Source: an uncultured Acidobacteriia bacterium (GTDB lineage Bacteria > Acidobacteriota > Terriglobia > Bryobacterales > Bryobacteraceae). From it: a DNA stretch of 64,000 bases. The number at the start of each line of letters is the position of its first letter. Within the stretch, counting starts at the first letter, position 1. A model generated the notes under the pieces. That model was not told where the DNA came from. It was given only the letters and a program-made list of their open reading frames with translations, and did no database searches. The position numbers and the translations under genes are program-made. The stretch covers positions 1-64,000 of the forward strand of contig CAIVPR010000035.1 of NCBI GenBank assembly GCA_903907865.1, in the 5' to 3' direction. This document shows positions 17,901-25,125 of this stretch, piece by piece.

Positions 17901-18618
17901 TGACGGAAACGCCCATCCCGGTGCTGTGGCCGAAGGAGGCGTCGAAGCCGGAGCTCTCGACGCGGATGGCCTCGACCAGTTCGGAGGCGGGGCTGAAGCC
18001 CATGCCGCGACCGGACTGGTTGGAGACGCCATCGATGGAATATTCGTTGCCGCCGACGCCGCCCGCGACGTAGACATTGCCGGGGCCGCCACTGTGGAGG
18101 CGCACGGAGTAGTCGGAAATGGTGTTGGTTGTCTGCGAGCCCGGCGCGAGGGAGAGAAGGACCATGGGGTTGTCGCCGGGCCAGGGCAGGTTCATCATGC
18201 TTTTGGCGTCGATGGAAATGCCGGAGGTAAGGGTGTCGCTGTCGATAAGCGGGGGCGCGGCGCTGACGGTGACCGCGTCGGAGACGCCGCCGACCTCGAG
18301 CTTGACGTCGACTTCGAGGTGGGCCCCGACGGTGAGTTGGATCGCGTCGCGCTCGGCGTGGCGGAAGCCGGGCGCGGCGACGGTGACTTGGTAGTTGCCC
18401 GCGACGAGGAGGGGGGCCTCGTAGTATCCCGCGGCGTCGGTGGCGACCTCGGTGTTCACGTTGGTGTCGGTGTTTCGGACCGAGACCTTGGCCTGGGCGA
18501 CGGCGGCGGAACTGCTGTCGGTTACGTGGCCGAGGATCTTGCCGCGGGTTTCCTGGGCGAGGCTTGCGGTTGCGCAGACGAGTAGTAAGGCCAAGGCGGT
18601 GCGGGTCGGGTGAGTCAT
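14938..18618 (-). CDS. Oar-like TonB-dependent receptor (carboxypeptidase-regulatory domain)
   Basis: A 1226-aa outer-membrane protein. A signal peptide (residues 1-21) is followed by a carboxypeptidase-regulatory-like beta-sandwich (about 24-105, GKILGHVTDSSSAAVAQAKV), a plug domain (about 110-235) and a long beta-barrel ending ...SMRVMARIVF with a C-terminal aromatic. This Oar/CirA-like class is greatly expanded in Solibacter-type Acidobacteriota and is thought to import large or polymeric nutrients. It is the first gene of the minus-strand block reaching to 9490, so sugar polymer uptake is the most natural role. It shares architecture but not close sequence with the receptor at 33164. Confidence 0.9.
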   Translation of the reverse strand: MTHPTRTALALLLVCATASLAQETRGKILGHVTDSSSAAVAQAKVSVRNTDTNVNTEVATDAAGYYEAPLLVAGNYQVTVAAPGFRHAERDAIQLTVGAHLEVDVKLEVGGVSDAVTVSAAPPLIDSDTLTSGISIDAKSMMNLPWPGDNPMVLLSLAPGSQTTNTISDYSVRLHSGGPGNVYVAGGVGGNEYSIDGVSNQSGRGMGFSPASELVEAIRVESSGFDASFGHSTGMGVSVMTRSGTNQFHGALRESYDQASWAALDFFTKQTYYNRIAAAHASGNNALADQIASHPALTPFHHNQYAGTIGGPVEIPKLFNGRNKLFFFFGYAGFKINEYRQSYAAFPTSAMRQGDFSSLLPINTTNYQVYDPLSVQPDPTRSGHVVRTPFAGNIVPLSRLTNPVYKFYAGYLPNPNSIPALGVQPNQDFIAYSSPYTELYNSYTNRYDYNMNSNNRIMARWSWNNWRNSNPTWQYYSQSNPSLWQGSGSIRHNVAAGIDWVHNFGSRTVLDVAVGSQIYTGITLDPGFQNTPPSSIGFPSYLDTKSSNAPLLPSINWSGWTGFGPSVAPGVSPKNRILSTKADVSHQTTRHTIKMGVEMRAQYFSAYTAGNNAGVFGFDSTYTQRTDDGFQSAGTGAYGGSWAAFMMGLPSSASADTNASSAAYDSYFGAYVQDNWRFSDRLSLNFGLRMDYEFGGTERYNRLISQFDPTLSLPITAAAQAAYAKVAIPEVPASSFQVLGGATYPGVGDSPRAVWNNAINWQPRLAAAYRLGDKAVIRVGAGIFSDTRNVQTETLNQLGYSWPTSTTFTNNFGQSWLVGSPGAGVSPMSDPFPVLSTGTRFQAPPGNTLGAMAPVGKGFTYAPYDRPHARQYRWRFDYQRQFGASTTVNAGYSGSYSDHISINQSLSAVPAQYYSFDNSRNNTVANNWNTNLTNPFNISNFTGLQSSNPFLYQYLANNSFFTSTTIRKSAIWAPFPQMNGLTETVPLGRAKTEQFDLTATRRFSSGLNLNASFVKLWNLAADYFPNPFDASPAFEPSNLGRPFRLTTSAVYQLPFGKGRRFVNHGLASWIIGGFQLTMLQEYQPGALVAFNSTSYYTGANLTDICNTGPHTLAQWFNTTGFQTNPTLVSTTGQARTFPNYISGYGGCRGDSLKRANAGMARDIKVRESLTLQLRWDVYNVTNHSQFNTPSTSPSAANFGQVTATVAGGGGQGTNNRSMRVMARIVF

Positions 18619-19145
18619 CGATAATCCCTCTTTACGGTAAACAAGTCTATAACAGAGGTGGGGATTGTCGGGTTCGTTTGGAGAAATTGTGCGAGCGGAA
18701 CCCGGGGATGGGTGCGGGTGTCGGGTTCGTTTGGCAAAAATCGTTTTTGCAACCCAAGGAGATGCTTGGGACGGCGGGGTGGGGCGTGACCGGGGCGCTC
18801 GGGTTCGTTTTGTGGTTTTGTGTTTTGGCGGCGCGCGGCGAGGTTCTCCATCAACAGCGCACGTCCAGCCGCGCCGAGCTGTTGATGGTCCTTGCTAGTC
18901 GTGCCTCGCGCGGCTCGTGCGCTGCTGGTCGGGGCGTGTGCGGGTTGGCGTAGGGTTGCATCCGGCGCGATTGTACCCCGCCCGTGCTTGGAAAAGGGCA
19001 TCGCGAAGGACGCAGCGCGTTCGTGGTTGGCTCGTATGCCTCTGATTGCAAAGAGCTTGCCCCAAGAGGCGGAATAATTCGACAAGTCGTGACCGTCAGG
19101 CCCGCCCGGTGCTAGGATGGGGGCGACTGACCGAGGAACCATCCG
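18619..19145. other. Intergenic region upstream of the TonB receptor and the first Uma2 gene
   Basis: About 530 bases without a convincing gene; open frames on both strands are low-complexity. The minus-strand promoter of the receptor should lie near 18640-18670, where the sequence becomes A+T-richer. An inverted repeat (CATCAACAG at 18849-18857, CTGTTGATG at 18879-18887) with a G+C-rich loop may be a mobile palindrome or attenuator. The last 60 bases resemble the sequence upstream of the other Uma2 gene at 23704. Confidence 0.5.
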
Positions 19146-19673
19146 ATGCCGCTGGCTGCGCTTGCCGATCCCGGTTCAACCCCGCTGCTGTTCGAAGGCG
19201 ACTCGCTGACGAGCGAGGAGTTTCTGCGCCGGTGGGAGGACATCCCCGACCTCAAACATGCGGAACTGATCGATGGAATTGTCTACATGCCTCTTCCCGT
19301 AAGCTGCTACCACCAGAACTGGTTTGTATCGTCGGGAACACCGGAGTTGATTGTTGAAGTAGCCGTGACGAGCCGATCCCGCGATTTCGGGGCGAAGAAG
19401 CGGCTCTACGAGCGGGCGGGAGTCCGGGAATACTTGATCGCGGTGCCGCCCCGCCAAGAGTTCGCGGCGTTTTCACTGACCCCGTTTGGCTTCCGGCCCC
19501 GTGTAACCGATGCCGACGGCATCTTCCGCTCGGAGGCTTTTCCGGGAATGTGGCTGGACACCAAGGCGCTGTGGGCTCGGGACCGCCAAGGCAGGAACGC
19601 GGCGCTCCAGCAGGGTCTGGTGACGCCGGAACATGCGGAATTCGTGGCGCAGATGGAAGCCCGGAAGCTCTGA
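19146..19673 (+). CDS. Uma2-family PD-(D/E)XK-like protein with internal deletion
   Basis: A 175-aa member of the Uma2/DUF820 family (PF05685), whose members have a restriction-endonuclease-like fold and unknown biological roles. It is closely related to the 226-aa gene at 23704: both share GDSLTSxEFLRRW, AEL(I/M)DGIVYMP and SRSRDFGAKKRLYERAGV. This copy lacks about 55 residues between residue ~52 (PVS) and ~66 (TPELIVEVAV). The lost part includes the N-x-V-P-Q-PDL strand that supplies an active-site Asp, so it is probably catalytically dead although the frame is intact. The duplicated copies also share upstream sequence. Confidence 0.8.
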   Translation: MPLAALADPGSTPLLFEGDSLTSEEFLRRWEDIPDLKHAELIDGIVYMPLPVSCYHQNWFVSSGTPELIVEVAVTSRSRDFGAKKRLYERAGVREYLIAVPPRQEFAAFSLTPFGFRPRVTDADGIFRSEAFPGMWLDTKALWARDRQGRNAALQQGLVTPEHAEFVAQMEARKL

Positions 19674-19765
19674 GGCATCGGGCGTAGGCCATAGTCCACA
19701 CCCTGATGTCGTCGTACGAGCCCAACCTCCGCGCGTTCCCCCCGCACATTCGATACAATTACGGC

Positions 19766-19954
19766 ATGGAGAAGACGGTCCGAATCTTCACAAACTTCGC
19801 CGACGCCGAGGCCGCCGACATCGAAGAAGACATGCGCATGAGCCCGGAGCAGCGCATCTCCATTGTCCTCGACCTCCAGAAACGGATCTATCCCGATGCA
19901 GCTGAGCAAGGATTTGAGAGAGTTTGTCGAATTACTCAATTCCAACGGGGTTGA
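19766..19954 (+). CDS. Small partner protein of NTase module 2
   Basis: 62 aa, MEKTVRIFTNFADAEAADIE..., with MSPEQRISIVLDLQKRIYPD in the middle. Short proteins of this pattern occur directly upstream of nucleotidyltransferase genes in many bacteria. The nucleotidyltransferase start lies inside its last 59 nt, an unusually deep overlap. I chose the ATG at 19766; the frame opens earlier at 19706 but those residues are not typical. Function unknown; an antitoxin-like partner role is inferred. Confidence 0.65.
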   Translation: MEKTVRIFTNFADAEAADIEEDMRMSPEQRISIVLDLQKRIYPDAAEQGFERVCRITQFQRG

Positions 19955-20366
19955 GTATTTGGTGGTTGGCGGGTTTGCCGTCGCTTGGTACGGATACCCG
20001 AGGTTCACTGCGGACATAGACTTTTTTCTCAGTACGGCACCGGCGAATGCCGAGGCAGTACTTCGCACTCTGCGGACGTTCGGTTTTGGCAGTCTCCCTT
20101 TGACCGCTGCCGACTTCACCCGCCCTGACCAGATCGTGCAATTGGGTGCGAAGCCGAACCGAATCGACCTGCTGACCTCCCTTACGGGCGTCGAGTTTGA
20201 GGCCGCATGGCCCCACCGGGAGCAGGGCTTGATCGATGGTCTTGCGGCATCGTTCGTTGGCTTCGAGGATCTGATTCGCAACAAGGAGTCAACCGGGCGG
20301 CCCCAGGATCTGACCGATGCGGGGGAATTGCGGAAACGGCGAGGGACCAAGACGTCTGGACGGTAG
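19896..20366 (+). CDS. Nucleotidyltransferase-fold protein (NTase module 2)
   Basis: 156 aa starting MQLSKDLREFVELLNSNGVE. The sequence YLVVGGFAVAWYGYPRFT followed by ADIDFF gives the GG-x(8-12)-D-x-D nucleotidyltransferase core, and RIDLLTSLTGVEF supplies the third acidic residue. The C-terminal helix FEDLIRNKESTGRPQDLTD is typical of this DUF6036-like group. It shares module architecture with the gene at 14103 but the two are clearly diverged in sequence. It overlaps the small gene before it by 59 nt. Likely an intracellular nucleotidyl-modifying enzyme or toxin; the target is unknown. Confidence 0.75.
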   Translation: MQLSKDLREFVELLNSNGVEYLVVGGFAVAWYGYPRFTADIDFFLSTAPANAEAVLRTLRTFGFGSLPLTAADFTRPDQIVQLGAKPNRIDLLTSLTGVEFEAAWPHREQGLIDGLAASFVGFEDLIRNKESTGRPQDLTDAGELRKRRGTKTSGR

Positions 20367-20606
20367 CCCGTTATCCCGTCCTCTGGACGGTGACTGCCGG
20401 AATAAGGTGCGGGACGGAGGGGTTTCGGGCCGACCGGTACCACAGACTCAATGTGGTTGCACTGAGGACGCCGCCGCTGCGGGCGAAGGGGGCGAGAAGG
20501 TGCGCCGCCAGCAGCGGGATGTCCTCCTCGGTCTGGGATGCCGCGCAGCGGACGACCTGGGCGCTTTCCAGTCCTCGGTCTCCACGCGCATCTGTAAAGT
20601 TCGACG

Positions 20607-21881
20607 CTACGCCTCGAACGCCCCGGCCATCAGATCCTGCTCCCCTTTTGGGATCCCCAGCCTCCGCGCCTCGTCGCGCCATGACGCAACCGCGGCCCGC
20701 GACCGGCCGATGATCGTGTCGGCCTCGGGCGCCGAGACTCCATAGAGCGCCCGCGCGTCGAGCGCCAGCGAAAGGTCGCAAGCGTTTTCCACCTCATTGA
20801 TGGCGAGGGAAAGCCCCCTGCCGTCGAGGGACGGGTTGATGTCATACGCGGGTGAGAGCGAGATTCCCGTTCGGGGGCCCTCTCCTGAATCAATGAAGAA
20901 GCCGTGGTTCCGCAGATGGTCGTCCGTGTTGTGGATCAGAATGCTGAACACAACCCGGCGGTAGAGTTCCAAGCAGTCGCGGTGGGTGTCCGTGCCGCGC
21001 GACTGCAACAGATCGACCAACTCCAAATAGCTCGCGCCCCCGTCCCCGTCCATGCGCTGAGTTAGCGTCATGGCCGAGACGAACGCGATTCGTCCGCCCT
21101 CCGGCGTCCGGTCGAACCTTTTCGCCACAAACGTGGTTCCGGCGCTTTCCGCAACCCGCAGCCCGCGCGCCACGGGTACGTTGATTCCCGCCTTCGCCGC
21201 CAGCCGGTGCGCGACGAGTTCCCAAGCCCCCGTATCGCGTGTGTCCTGCCGACTGGGGAACTTCGCCAAGCATAGCGACCCTTCTTCATCCCGTACGCAC
21301 GCCTTCGGGCGCGCTCCGCCCAGCGACGTTCCAGGCGCGAACAACTGCCTAAGCCACCGCCCGTAGTCTGGATGGTCCTCGTCGTCCGCGTGCCGCTCGA
21401 AATCCAGGCTCGCAGCCTGCAGTTCCCGCAGCGACGTCAACGGAGGGGCTGCCAGTTCGTCGTCGGACGACTCAATGTATGGTCCGCCGCCGGGCGGCGC
21501 GAACCGCAACGCGCCCATGCGGGTTTTGTCGTGGACTCCCAGGAGGAAATCCCACTCCGTCAGCGCTCCCGGCCTGCGCCCTTCGCGGCGCGCCCTCAGG
21601 TTCTCGCGGCGTTGCATCAACACACGACCCCAGCGGTCAGGCGACGAGTCCATGAAGATTCCGAAACTCGCCCGTCCCGGTGCCGGGTATTGCGGTCCCT
21701 GCGACATGGCCAGATCGGGGTCGAACGAAAACGCCGACGGTCCGCGCAGCCATTCGGGCGAGTATGCAAAGGAGAAGATGTCGCCGCTCCGGGTTCGCTG
21801 CCGACGCAACGACCCCATGCGCCGGACTTGCCCGGACAGGTCGGCGTCCACGTCCACCATGTCCAGTTCGCGCGAGATCAT
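20607..21881 (-). CDS. hipA: HipA-like serine/threonine kinase toxin
   Basis: 424 aa. An N-terminal HipA_N-like region (FSFDPDLAMSQGPQYPA, FGIFMDSSPDRWG) precedes the kinase part. TSLGGARPKACVRDEEG is the Ser-containing P-loop of HipA kinases and LCLAKFPSR the lysine strand. FSILIHNTDDHLRNHGFF is the catalytic HxxDxxxxN loop, and LSPAYDINPS the metal-binding Asp. HipA toxins phosphorylate a tRNA synthetase or other targets. The ATG at 21881 overlaps the stop of the regulator gene (ATGA). The key kinase residues are present. HipA here has a long N-terminus, as in the single-polypeptide form. Confidence 0.9.
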   Translation of the reverse strand: MISRELDMVDVDADLSGQVRRMGSLRRQRTRSGDIFSFAYSPEWLRGPSAFSFDPDLAMSQGPQYPAPGRASFGIFMDSSPDRWGRVLMQRRENLRARREGRRPGALTEWDFLLGVHDKTRMGALRFAPPGGGPYIESSDDELAAPPLTSLRELQAASLDFERHADDEDHPDYGRWLRQLFAPGTSLGGARPKACVRDEEGSLCLAKFPSRQDTRDTGAWELVAHRLAAKAGINVPVARGLRVAESAGTTFVAKRFDRTPEGGRIAFVSAMTLTQRMDGDGGASYLELVDLLQSRGTDTHRDCLELYRRVVFSILIHNTDDHLRNHGFFIDSGEGPRTGISLSPAYDINPSLDGRGLSLAINEVENACDLSLALDARALYGVSAPEADTIIGRSRAAVASWRDEARRLGIPKGEQDLMAGAFEA

Positions 21882-22231
21882 GACGGACCCTCCGTCGGAG
21901 TAGCCTTCTTCCGAGCGGTCGGTCTCTTCGGGGCCCGCGCCCGCGGCTCCAGCCCCGCGTCCTGGAGTTTCCGGCCCAGGAGATCGTCCTGCGCCAACAG
22001 CGCGAGGTCGTTTTCCAACTGCAGCGCCTGCAGCACCCGCGCATAGATCCCGAGCGCCACCACGGGATCGCCCTGTTCCACCCGGTAGAGGGTTTTGCGC
22101 GAGATCTCCGCGCGCTGCGCGACAGTTTCCGCTGAATACGCACGGCGCAACCTCGCCTTGCGGATGTTTCCGCCCAGCCCCTCGAGCAGGCGGGTCAGGC
22201 GGGGCAGCAGCGAGGGAGTTTGCCGTGGCAT
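21878..22231 (-). CDS. hipB: HipB-like XRE-family antitoxin/regulator
   Basis: A 117-aa DNA-binding protein with a helix-turn-helix (ARLRRAYSAETVAQRAEISR, about 25-60) and a Lys/Arg/Pro-rich C-terminal tail. It is the first gene of the hipBA operon. A 7-bp inverted repeat (ATACCCA/TGGGTAT) immediately upstream at 22245-22272 is a natural autoregulatory operator. Confidence 0.85.
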   Translation of the reverse strand: MPRQTPSLLPRLTRLLEGLGGNIRKARLRRAYSAETVAQRAEISRKTLYRVEQGDPVVALGIYARVLQALQLENDLALLAQDDLLGRKLQDAGLEPRARAPKRPTARKKATPTEGPS

Positions 22232-22244
22232 AACAAGTCATAGT

Positions 22245-22272
22245 ATACCCAGTTTTAACGCTTCTTGGGTAT
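22245..22272 (-). promoter_or_regulatory. Candidate HipB operator palindrome
   Basis: ATACCCA at 22245-22251 and TGGGTAT at 22266-22272 form a perfect inverted repeat with a 14-bp spacer, 13 bases upstream of the hipB start. The surrounding bases are A+T-rich (TAGTATACCC), as expected for the promoter. Binding by HipB is inferred from position only. Confidence 0.5.
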
Positions 22273-22295
22273 TCAATGACCGGTTGTCTCGCGTC

Positions 22296-23108
22296 TCAGT
22301 TCCCGGTAGGAATCCGCTCCATGCGGTCGATGACCAGCATCCGGAGCGGGATGGTTTTCGCCGTCGCTTTCAGCCCCAGCTGTTTTTCGAGCGCCTTTAG
22401 CAGTTCCGTCTGGGCGGGCTTGTTGTCCTGCGCCTCCGCCGGAGCGGTCAACTCGATGTCGAAGTTTCCGGTGAGGCCGGTCGCGTCGACCAGCGGGCGG
22501 TCCAGAATGCGGGTGGCATCGAGGGCTTCGAGCAGGCCCGCGACCGTCAATCCGGATGGCGCGGTGCCGAGTTGACTGCTGAAGTGCCACAGGCCTTCTT
22601 GTGCCCGTGCGGTGTACTTCGGGAAATCGGTCGGCGGGGCGGGGTTCTTGGCTTCACGCAGCTTGGTCCCTTGGTCGGAAACGCGGACCTCGAAGGCTTT
22701 CACGTCGCGGGTCTCCCAGTGCGTCACAAGGCCGAAGCGGGTCGCCAGCAGGTCTTGAAACATGAGGTTCAGGTTGGCGGGGCTGGTATCGCGGGGGAAG
22801 GTGACGGAAACGTCGTAGCCGCGCATGCCGCGCTGGGCGTCCACCCACACGGGCCATACGATTTGGTAATCAGGCAGGGGCCAGGCGCGGCGGACGAGGT
22901 GTTTGACGCTGGCCTTGTGGAGGTCGACGCGGATGGGGTCGTAGCGGGTGGCGGGCCGGTCGGAAGTTTCGTTGACCTTGATGGACGCGGCGTCGAATTG
23001 CGGTCGGGCGGAGGTGACCTGCGCGAGGACGGTTGTTGGCACGAATGCGAGCGCCGCCAGTGTGGTCCAGATCAGGGCTGGCGGGAGGCAGGTGGCGGAT
23101 CGGTGCAT
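22296..23108 (-). CDS. TIGR03435-family secreted protein
   Basis: 270 aa with a clear signal peptide (about 1-30, ending VLAQ). The opening PQFDAASIKVNE, then LVRRAWPLPDYQIVWP, GMRGYDVSVTFPRDT, FQDLLATRFGLVTHWETRDV and the ending VDATGLTGNFDIELTAP are the hallmarks of TIGR03435, a family first noted as highly multiplied in Solibacter. The function is unknown, but members are periplasmic or surface-associated. This supports the acidobacterial assignment. It is transcribed away from hipBA, whose operator lies 24 bases beyond its stop. Confidence 0.9.
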   Translation of the reverse strand: MHRSATCLPPALIWTTLAALAFVPTTVLAQVTSARPQFDAASIKVNETSDRPATRYDPIRVDLHKASVKHLVRRAWPLPDYQIVWPVWVDAQRGMRGYDVSVTFPRDTSPANLNLMFQDLLATRFGLVTHWETRDVKAFEVRVSDQGTKLREAKNPAPPTDFPKYTARAQEGLWHFSSQLGTAPSGLTVAGLLEALDATRILDRPLVDATGLTGNFDIELTAPAEAQDNKPAQTELLKALEKQLGLKATAKTIPLRMLVIDRMERIPTGN

Positions 23109-23237
23109 GTCTTCTCAAATGAGGATGACACAACCGGATGAAATGCCATACCGGCAGGTGAAAGGCCCTGCGGCTTCAATTCATTGAGGAACGCTGCGGC
23201 GTCTCTCTTCCCAAGACCACATCTACGCCCGCCAAGA

Positions 23238-23476
23238 TCAACCGAAGCTTGGAAGTCGGGCCAATCCGGTCGCTGTCGATTCAAGGACAACATTGCCGGG
23301 TGCCCCGCCCCAATTCAAATTGCTGGTCAGCGGTACGCATATTACGGTTCCAATTCGACTTTGGTTGAGTGCCTCACCCTGAACGACAACGACAGGCCGA
23401 CGGTATCCCGGCGCGGAACCGGTGGGCGAAGGGAGGTCCGCCCACCATATGTCGCCAAGTCGCCCTGCGCAATCAC
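23238..23476 (-). pseudogene. Decayed MazF/PemK toxin gene
   Basis: The frame with IWWADLPSPTGSAPGYRRPV and VICVPLTSNLNWGGAPGNVV is clearly MazF/PemK. The expected start, GTG at 23476, gives VVIAQGD but is then out of frame because GGCGACTT is followed by a near-duplicate GGCGACAT, an 8-base tandem expansion. The toxin frame runs into a TGA at 23238, just after TGLAR, where intact MazF would continue with a conserved DSVANVSQ-like segment. The gene therefore carries two frame-breaking lesions. GTG at 23476 overlaps the stop of the antitoxin remnant by GTGA, preserving the ancestral operon layout. Confidence 0.75.
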
Positions 23477-23631
23477 CACTCGACCTGTTCCAACGCGCGA
23501 TTTGCCGCGAGCGAAACGAAAGGATCTGAGCCCGTGCCTCCAACGGCGTCGAGCGCCGAATTCATGGCTTCGGTGACGGCATCGCGTGAATGGCGCGCAA
23601 GGTATTCCTTGACCGCGACGCTGTCTTCATG
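23473..23631 (-). pseudogene. Remnant of a MazE/CopG-type antitoxin (C-terminal part)
   Basis: The minus-strand frame ending at TGA 23475-23473 reads EYLARHSRDAVTEAMNSAL and ...ANRALEQVEW. This is the C-terminal half of antitoxins usually linked to MazF (ending in the typical LExVEW). The N-terminal DNA-binding half is missing: upstream of 23640 the sequence becomes the promoter region of the Uma2 gene and no start codon with a matching domain is found. It is read as a 5'-truncated antitoxin left after a rearrangement. Confidence 0.6.
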
Positions 23632-23703
23632 CTGAAAGTATAACCAGAACGGGCATCCGCCCGCGCGGTGTTAGGGTGGGGTGACCGCCGAAGGAAACAT
23701 CCA

Positions 23704-24384
23704 ATGCTGCTGGCCGAACTCATTTCCGCCCCGACTCTGATCGAAGGCGACTCGCTCACGAGCGACGAGTTCCTGCGCCGCTGGGACGAGATCTCCGATC
23801 TCAAATACGCCGAACTGATGGATGGAATCGTCTACATGCCCGCTCCCGTCAGCCATCCCCATGGACGATGCAAACTGTTCTTGGCCAGTTGGCTCGACGC
23901 TTACGCAACTGCGACTCCCGGATGCGAACCGATTATCGACGGAACATGGCTGATGGGAGAAAACCAAGTGCCCCAACCGGACTTGGCACTTCGGATTCTG
24001 TCAGAGTACGGCGGCCAGTCGGCCGTGAAGGGATTGTACCCCTCCGGGGCACCGGAGCTGGTAGTGGAGGTGGCCGTATCCAGCCGGTCGCGCGACTTCG
24101 GGGCGAAGAAGAGGCTGTACGAGCGAGCGGGCGTCCACGAATACGTGATTGCGCTGCCGCGAAGCGAAGAACTGCTGGCCCTATCGCTGACACCGCATGG
24201 CTTCCGTCCCTTGGAGGTAGAGGACAGCGGCGTATTCAAATCGCACTGTTTCCCCGGACTCTGGTTGGACACGGCGGCTCTTTGGAGCCAGGACCGTGTA
24301 CGCAGGAACACCGTCCTTCAGCAAGGACTGGCCACACCCGAACATGTTCGGTTCCTCGGGGAACTAGCCGCCCGAAAGCGTTGA
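23704..24384 (+). CDS. Uma2-family PD-(D/E)XK-like protein, full length
   Basis: 226 aa. It has the complete Uma2 core: GDSLTSDEFLRRWDE, then GTWLMGENQVPQPDLALRI (the Asp strand), APELVVEVAVSSRSRDFGAK (the E-x-V strand) and KKRLYERAGVHEYVI. It serves as the reference for the shortened paralogue at 19146. The start ATG at 23704 is fixed by the match of the first residues to the paralogue. The upstream bases (GGTGACCGCCGAAGGAAACATCC) resemble those before the paralogue, so the duplication included the promoter. Cellular role unknown; the family is often multiplied in cyanobacteria and acidobacteria. Confidence 0.85.
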   Translation: MLLAELISAPTLIEGDSLTSDEFLRRWDEISDLKYAELMDGIVYMPAPVSHPHGRCKLFLASWLDAYATATPGCEPIIDGTWLMGENQVPQPDLALRILSEYGGQSAVKGLYPSGAPELVVEVAVSSRSRDFGAKKRLYERAGVHEYVIALPRSEELLALSLTPHGFRPLEVEDSGVFKSHCFPGLWLDTAALWSQDRVRRNTVLQQGLATPEHVRFLGELAARKR

Positions 24385-24478
24385 TGCTTTGCGGGGGCCG
24401 CACCTTGATGACGGCGTCGGCCCTATCCCGCCTCGGGCGTTTCGCTCCTTGGCAGGTCGTGGCAAGATGCTGACAAGG

Positions 24479-24503
24479 ACGCTCCCTCGCGGTCGCGGCT
24501 CGG
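24479..24503. repeat. Dispersed short repeat, family A, copy 1
   Basis: ACGCTCCCTCGCGGTCGCGGCTCGG. Related copies lie at 31663-31686, 33063-33090, 39128-39151, 47966-48011 and 52538-52564, in both orientations, always between genes. It lies between the Uma2 and ECF sigma genes, which converge. Confidence 0.75.
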
Positions 24504-24558
24504 CTTGAATCAGTACGGTACCGAGTGATTGCGCGCGCCACGAGGCGTCGGGAGGATG

Positions 24559-25125
24559 CTACTGCTGCATCCGCCTCAACAACCACGCATGGGCCACGCG
24601 GATCTCGCGTCCGATCGTAGCCGCGGAGATTTCCATCACTTCCCCGATTTCCTGCACGGTCATCCCGCCGAAGTACTTCATCTCGATGATCTTGGCTTTC
24701 CGCTCATCCTGCAGCGCCAAGGCCTCGAGCGCTTCGTGCAACTGCAGGATGTCGGTGCCGCTTTCCGGGGCGGCCGCGAGGTCGTCGCGCAGGGTCAGCA
24801 CTGCACCCCCGCCGCCGCGCTTGGCTGCCGACTTGCTCCGGGCGTGGTCCACAAGGATGGTCCGCATCACTTGCGCGGCCAGCCCGAAGAATTGCGCCCT
24901 GTTCTGAAATACGAGCTGGTCCTGGTCGGCCAGCTTCAGGTATGCTTCGTGCACCAGCGACGTCGGCTGGATTGTCTCCGCTTCATACCCGCGCCTCAGA
25001 TGGGACGCGGCGAGCCTCCGAAGCTCGCCATAAAGGATCGGGGTGAGCTGGTCGAGGGCGCTCCGATCGCCCTTGCTCCAGCTCATCAAGAGCTGCGTTA
25101 CCTCGTTCGTTGCCACGGCTGTCAT
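24559..25125 (-). CDS. ECF-type RNA polymerase sigma factor (TIGR02999-like)
   Basis: 188 aa. Sigma region 2 begins MSWSKGDRSALDQLTPILYG and continues with LHRRG-like ETIQPTSLVHEAYLKL. Region 4 is QDERKAKIIEMKYFGGMTVQ followed by EIGEVMEISAATIGREIRVA. The TIGR02999 subfamily is common in Acidobacteriota and Planctomycetota and is often linked to Ser/Thr kinases or secreted proteins, neither of which is adjacent here. I chose the ATG at 25125 because residues further upstream are unlike the family. Confidence 0.85.
   Translation of the reverse strand: MTAVATNEVTQLLMSWSKGDRSALDQLTPILYGELRRLAASHLRRGYEAETIQPTSLVHEAYLKLADQDQLVFQNRAQFFGLAAQVMRTILVDHARSKSAAKRGGGGAVLTLRDDLAAAPESGTDILQLHEALEALALQDERKAKIIEMKYFGGMTVQEIGEVMEISAATIGREIRVAHAWLLRRMQQ

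Noticed and set aside
16846-18585. A 579-aa plus-strand frame opposite the TonB receptor
   Set aside because: Gly/Val/Asp-rich antisense reading; the minus-strand receptor has complete signal, plug and barrel signals.
18615-19142. A 175-aa minus-strand ORF upstream of the TonB receptor
   Set aside because: It includes the receptor's own leader and has no protein-like pattern; it would also cover its promoter.
23238-23543. Intact MazF-like toxin of about 100 aa
   Set aside because: The long reading frame before the domain is translated from shifted antitoxin sequence, and the C-terminal conserved part is missing; it is a pseudogene.
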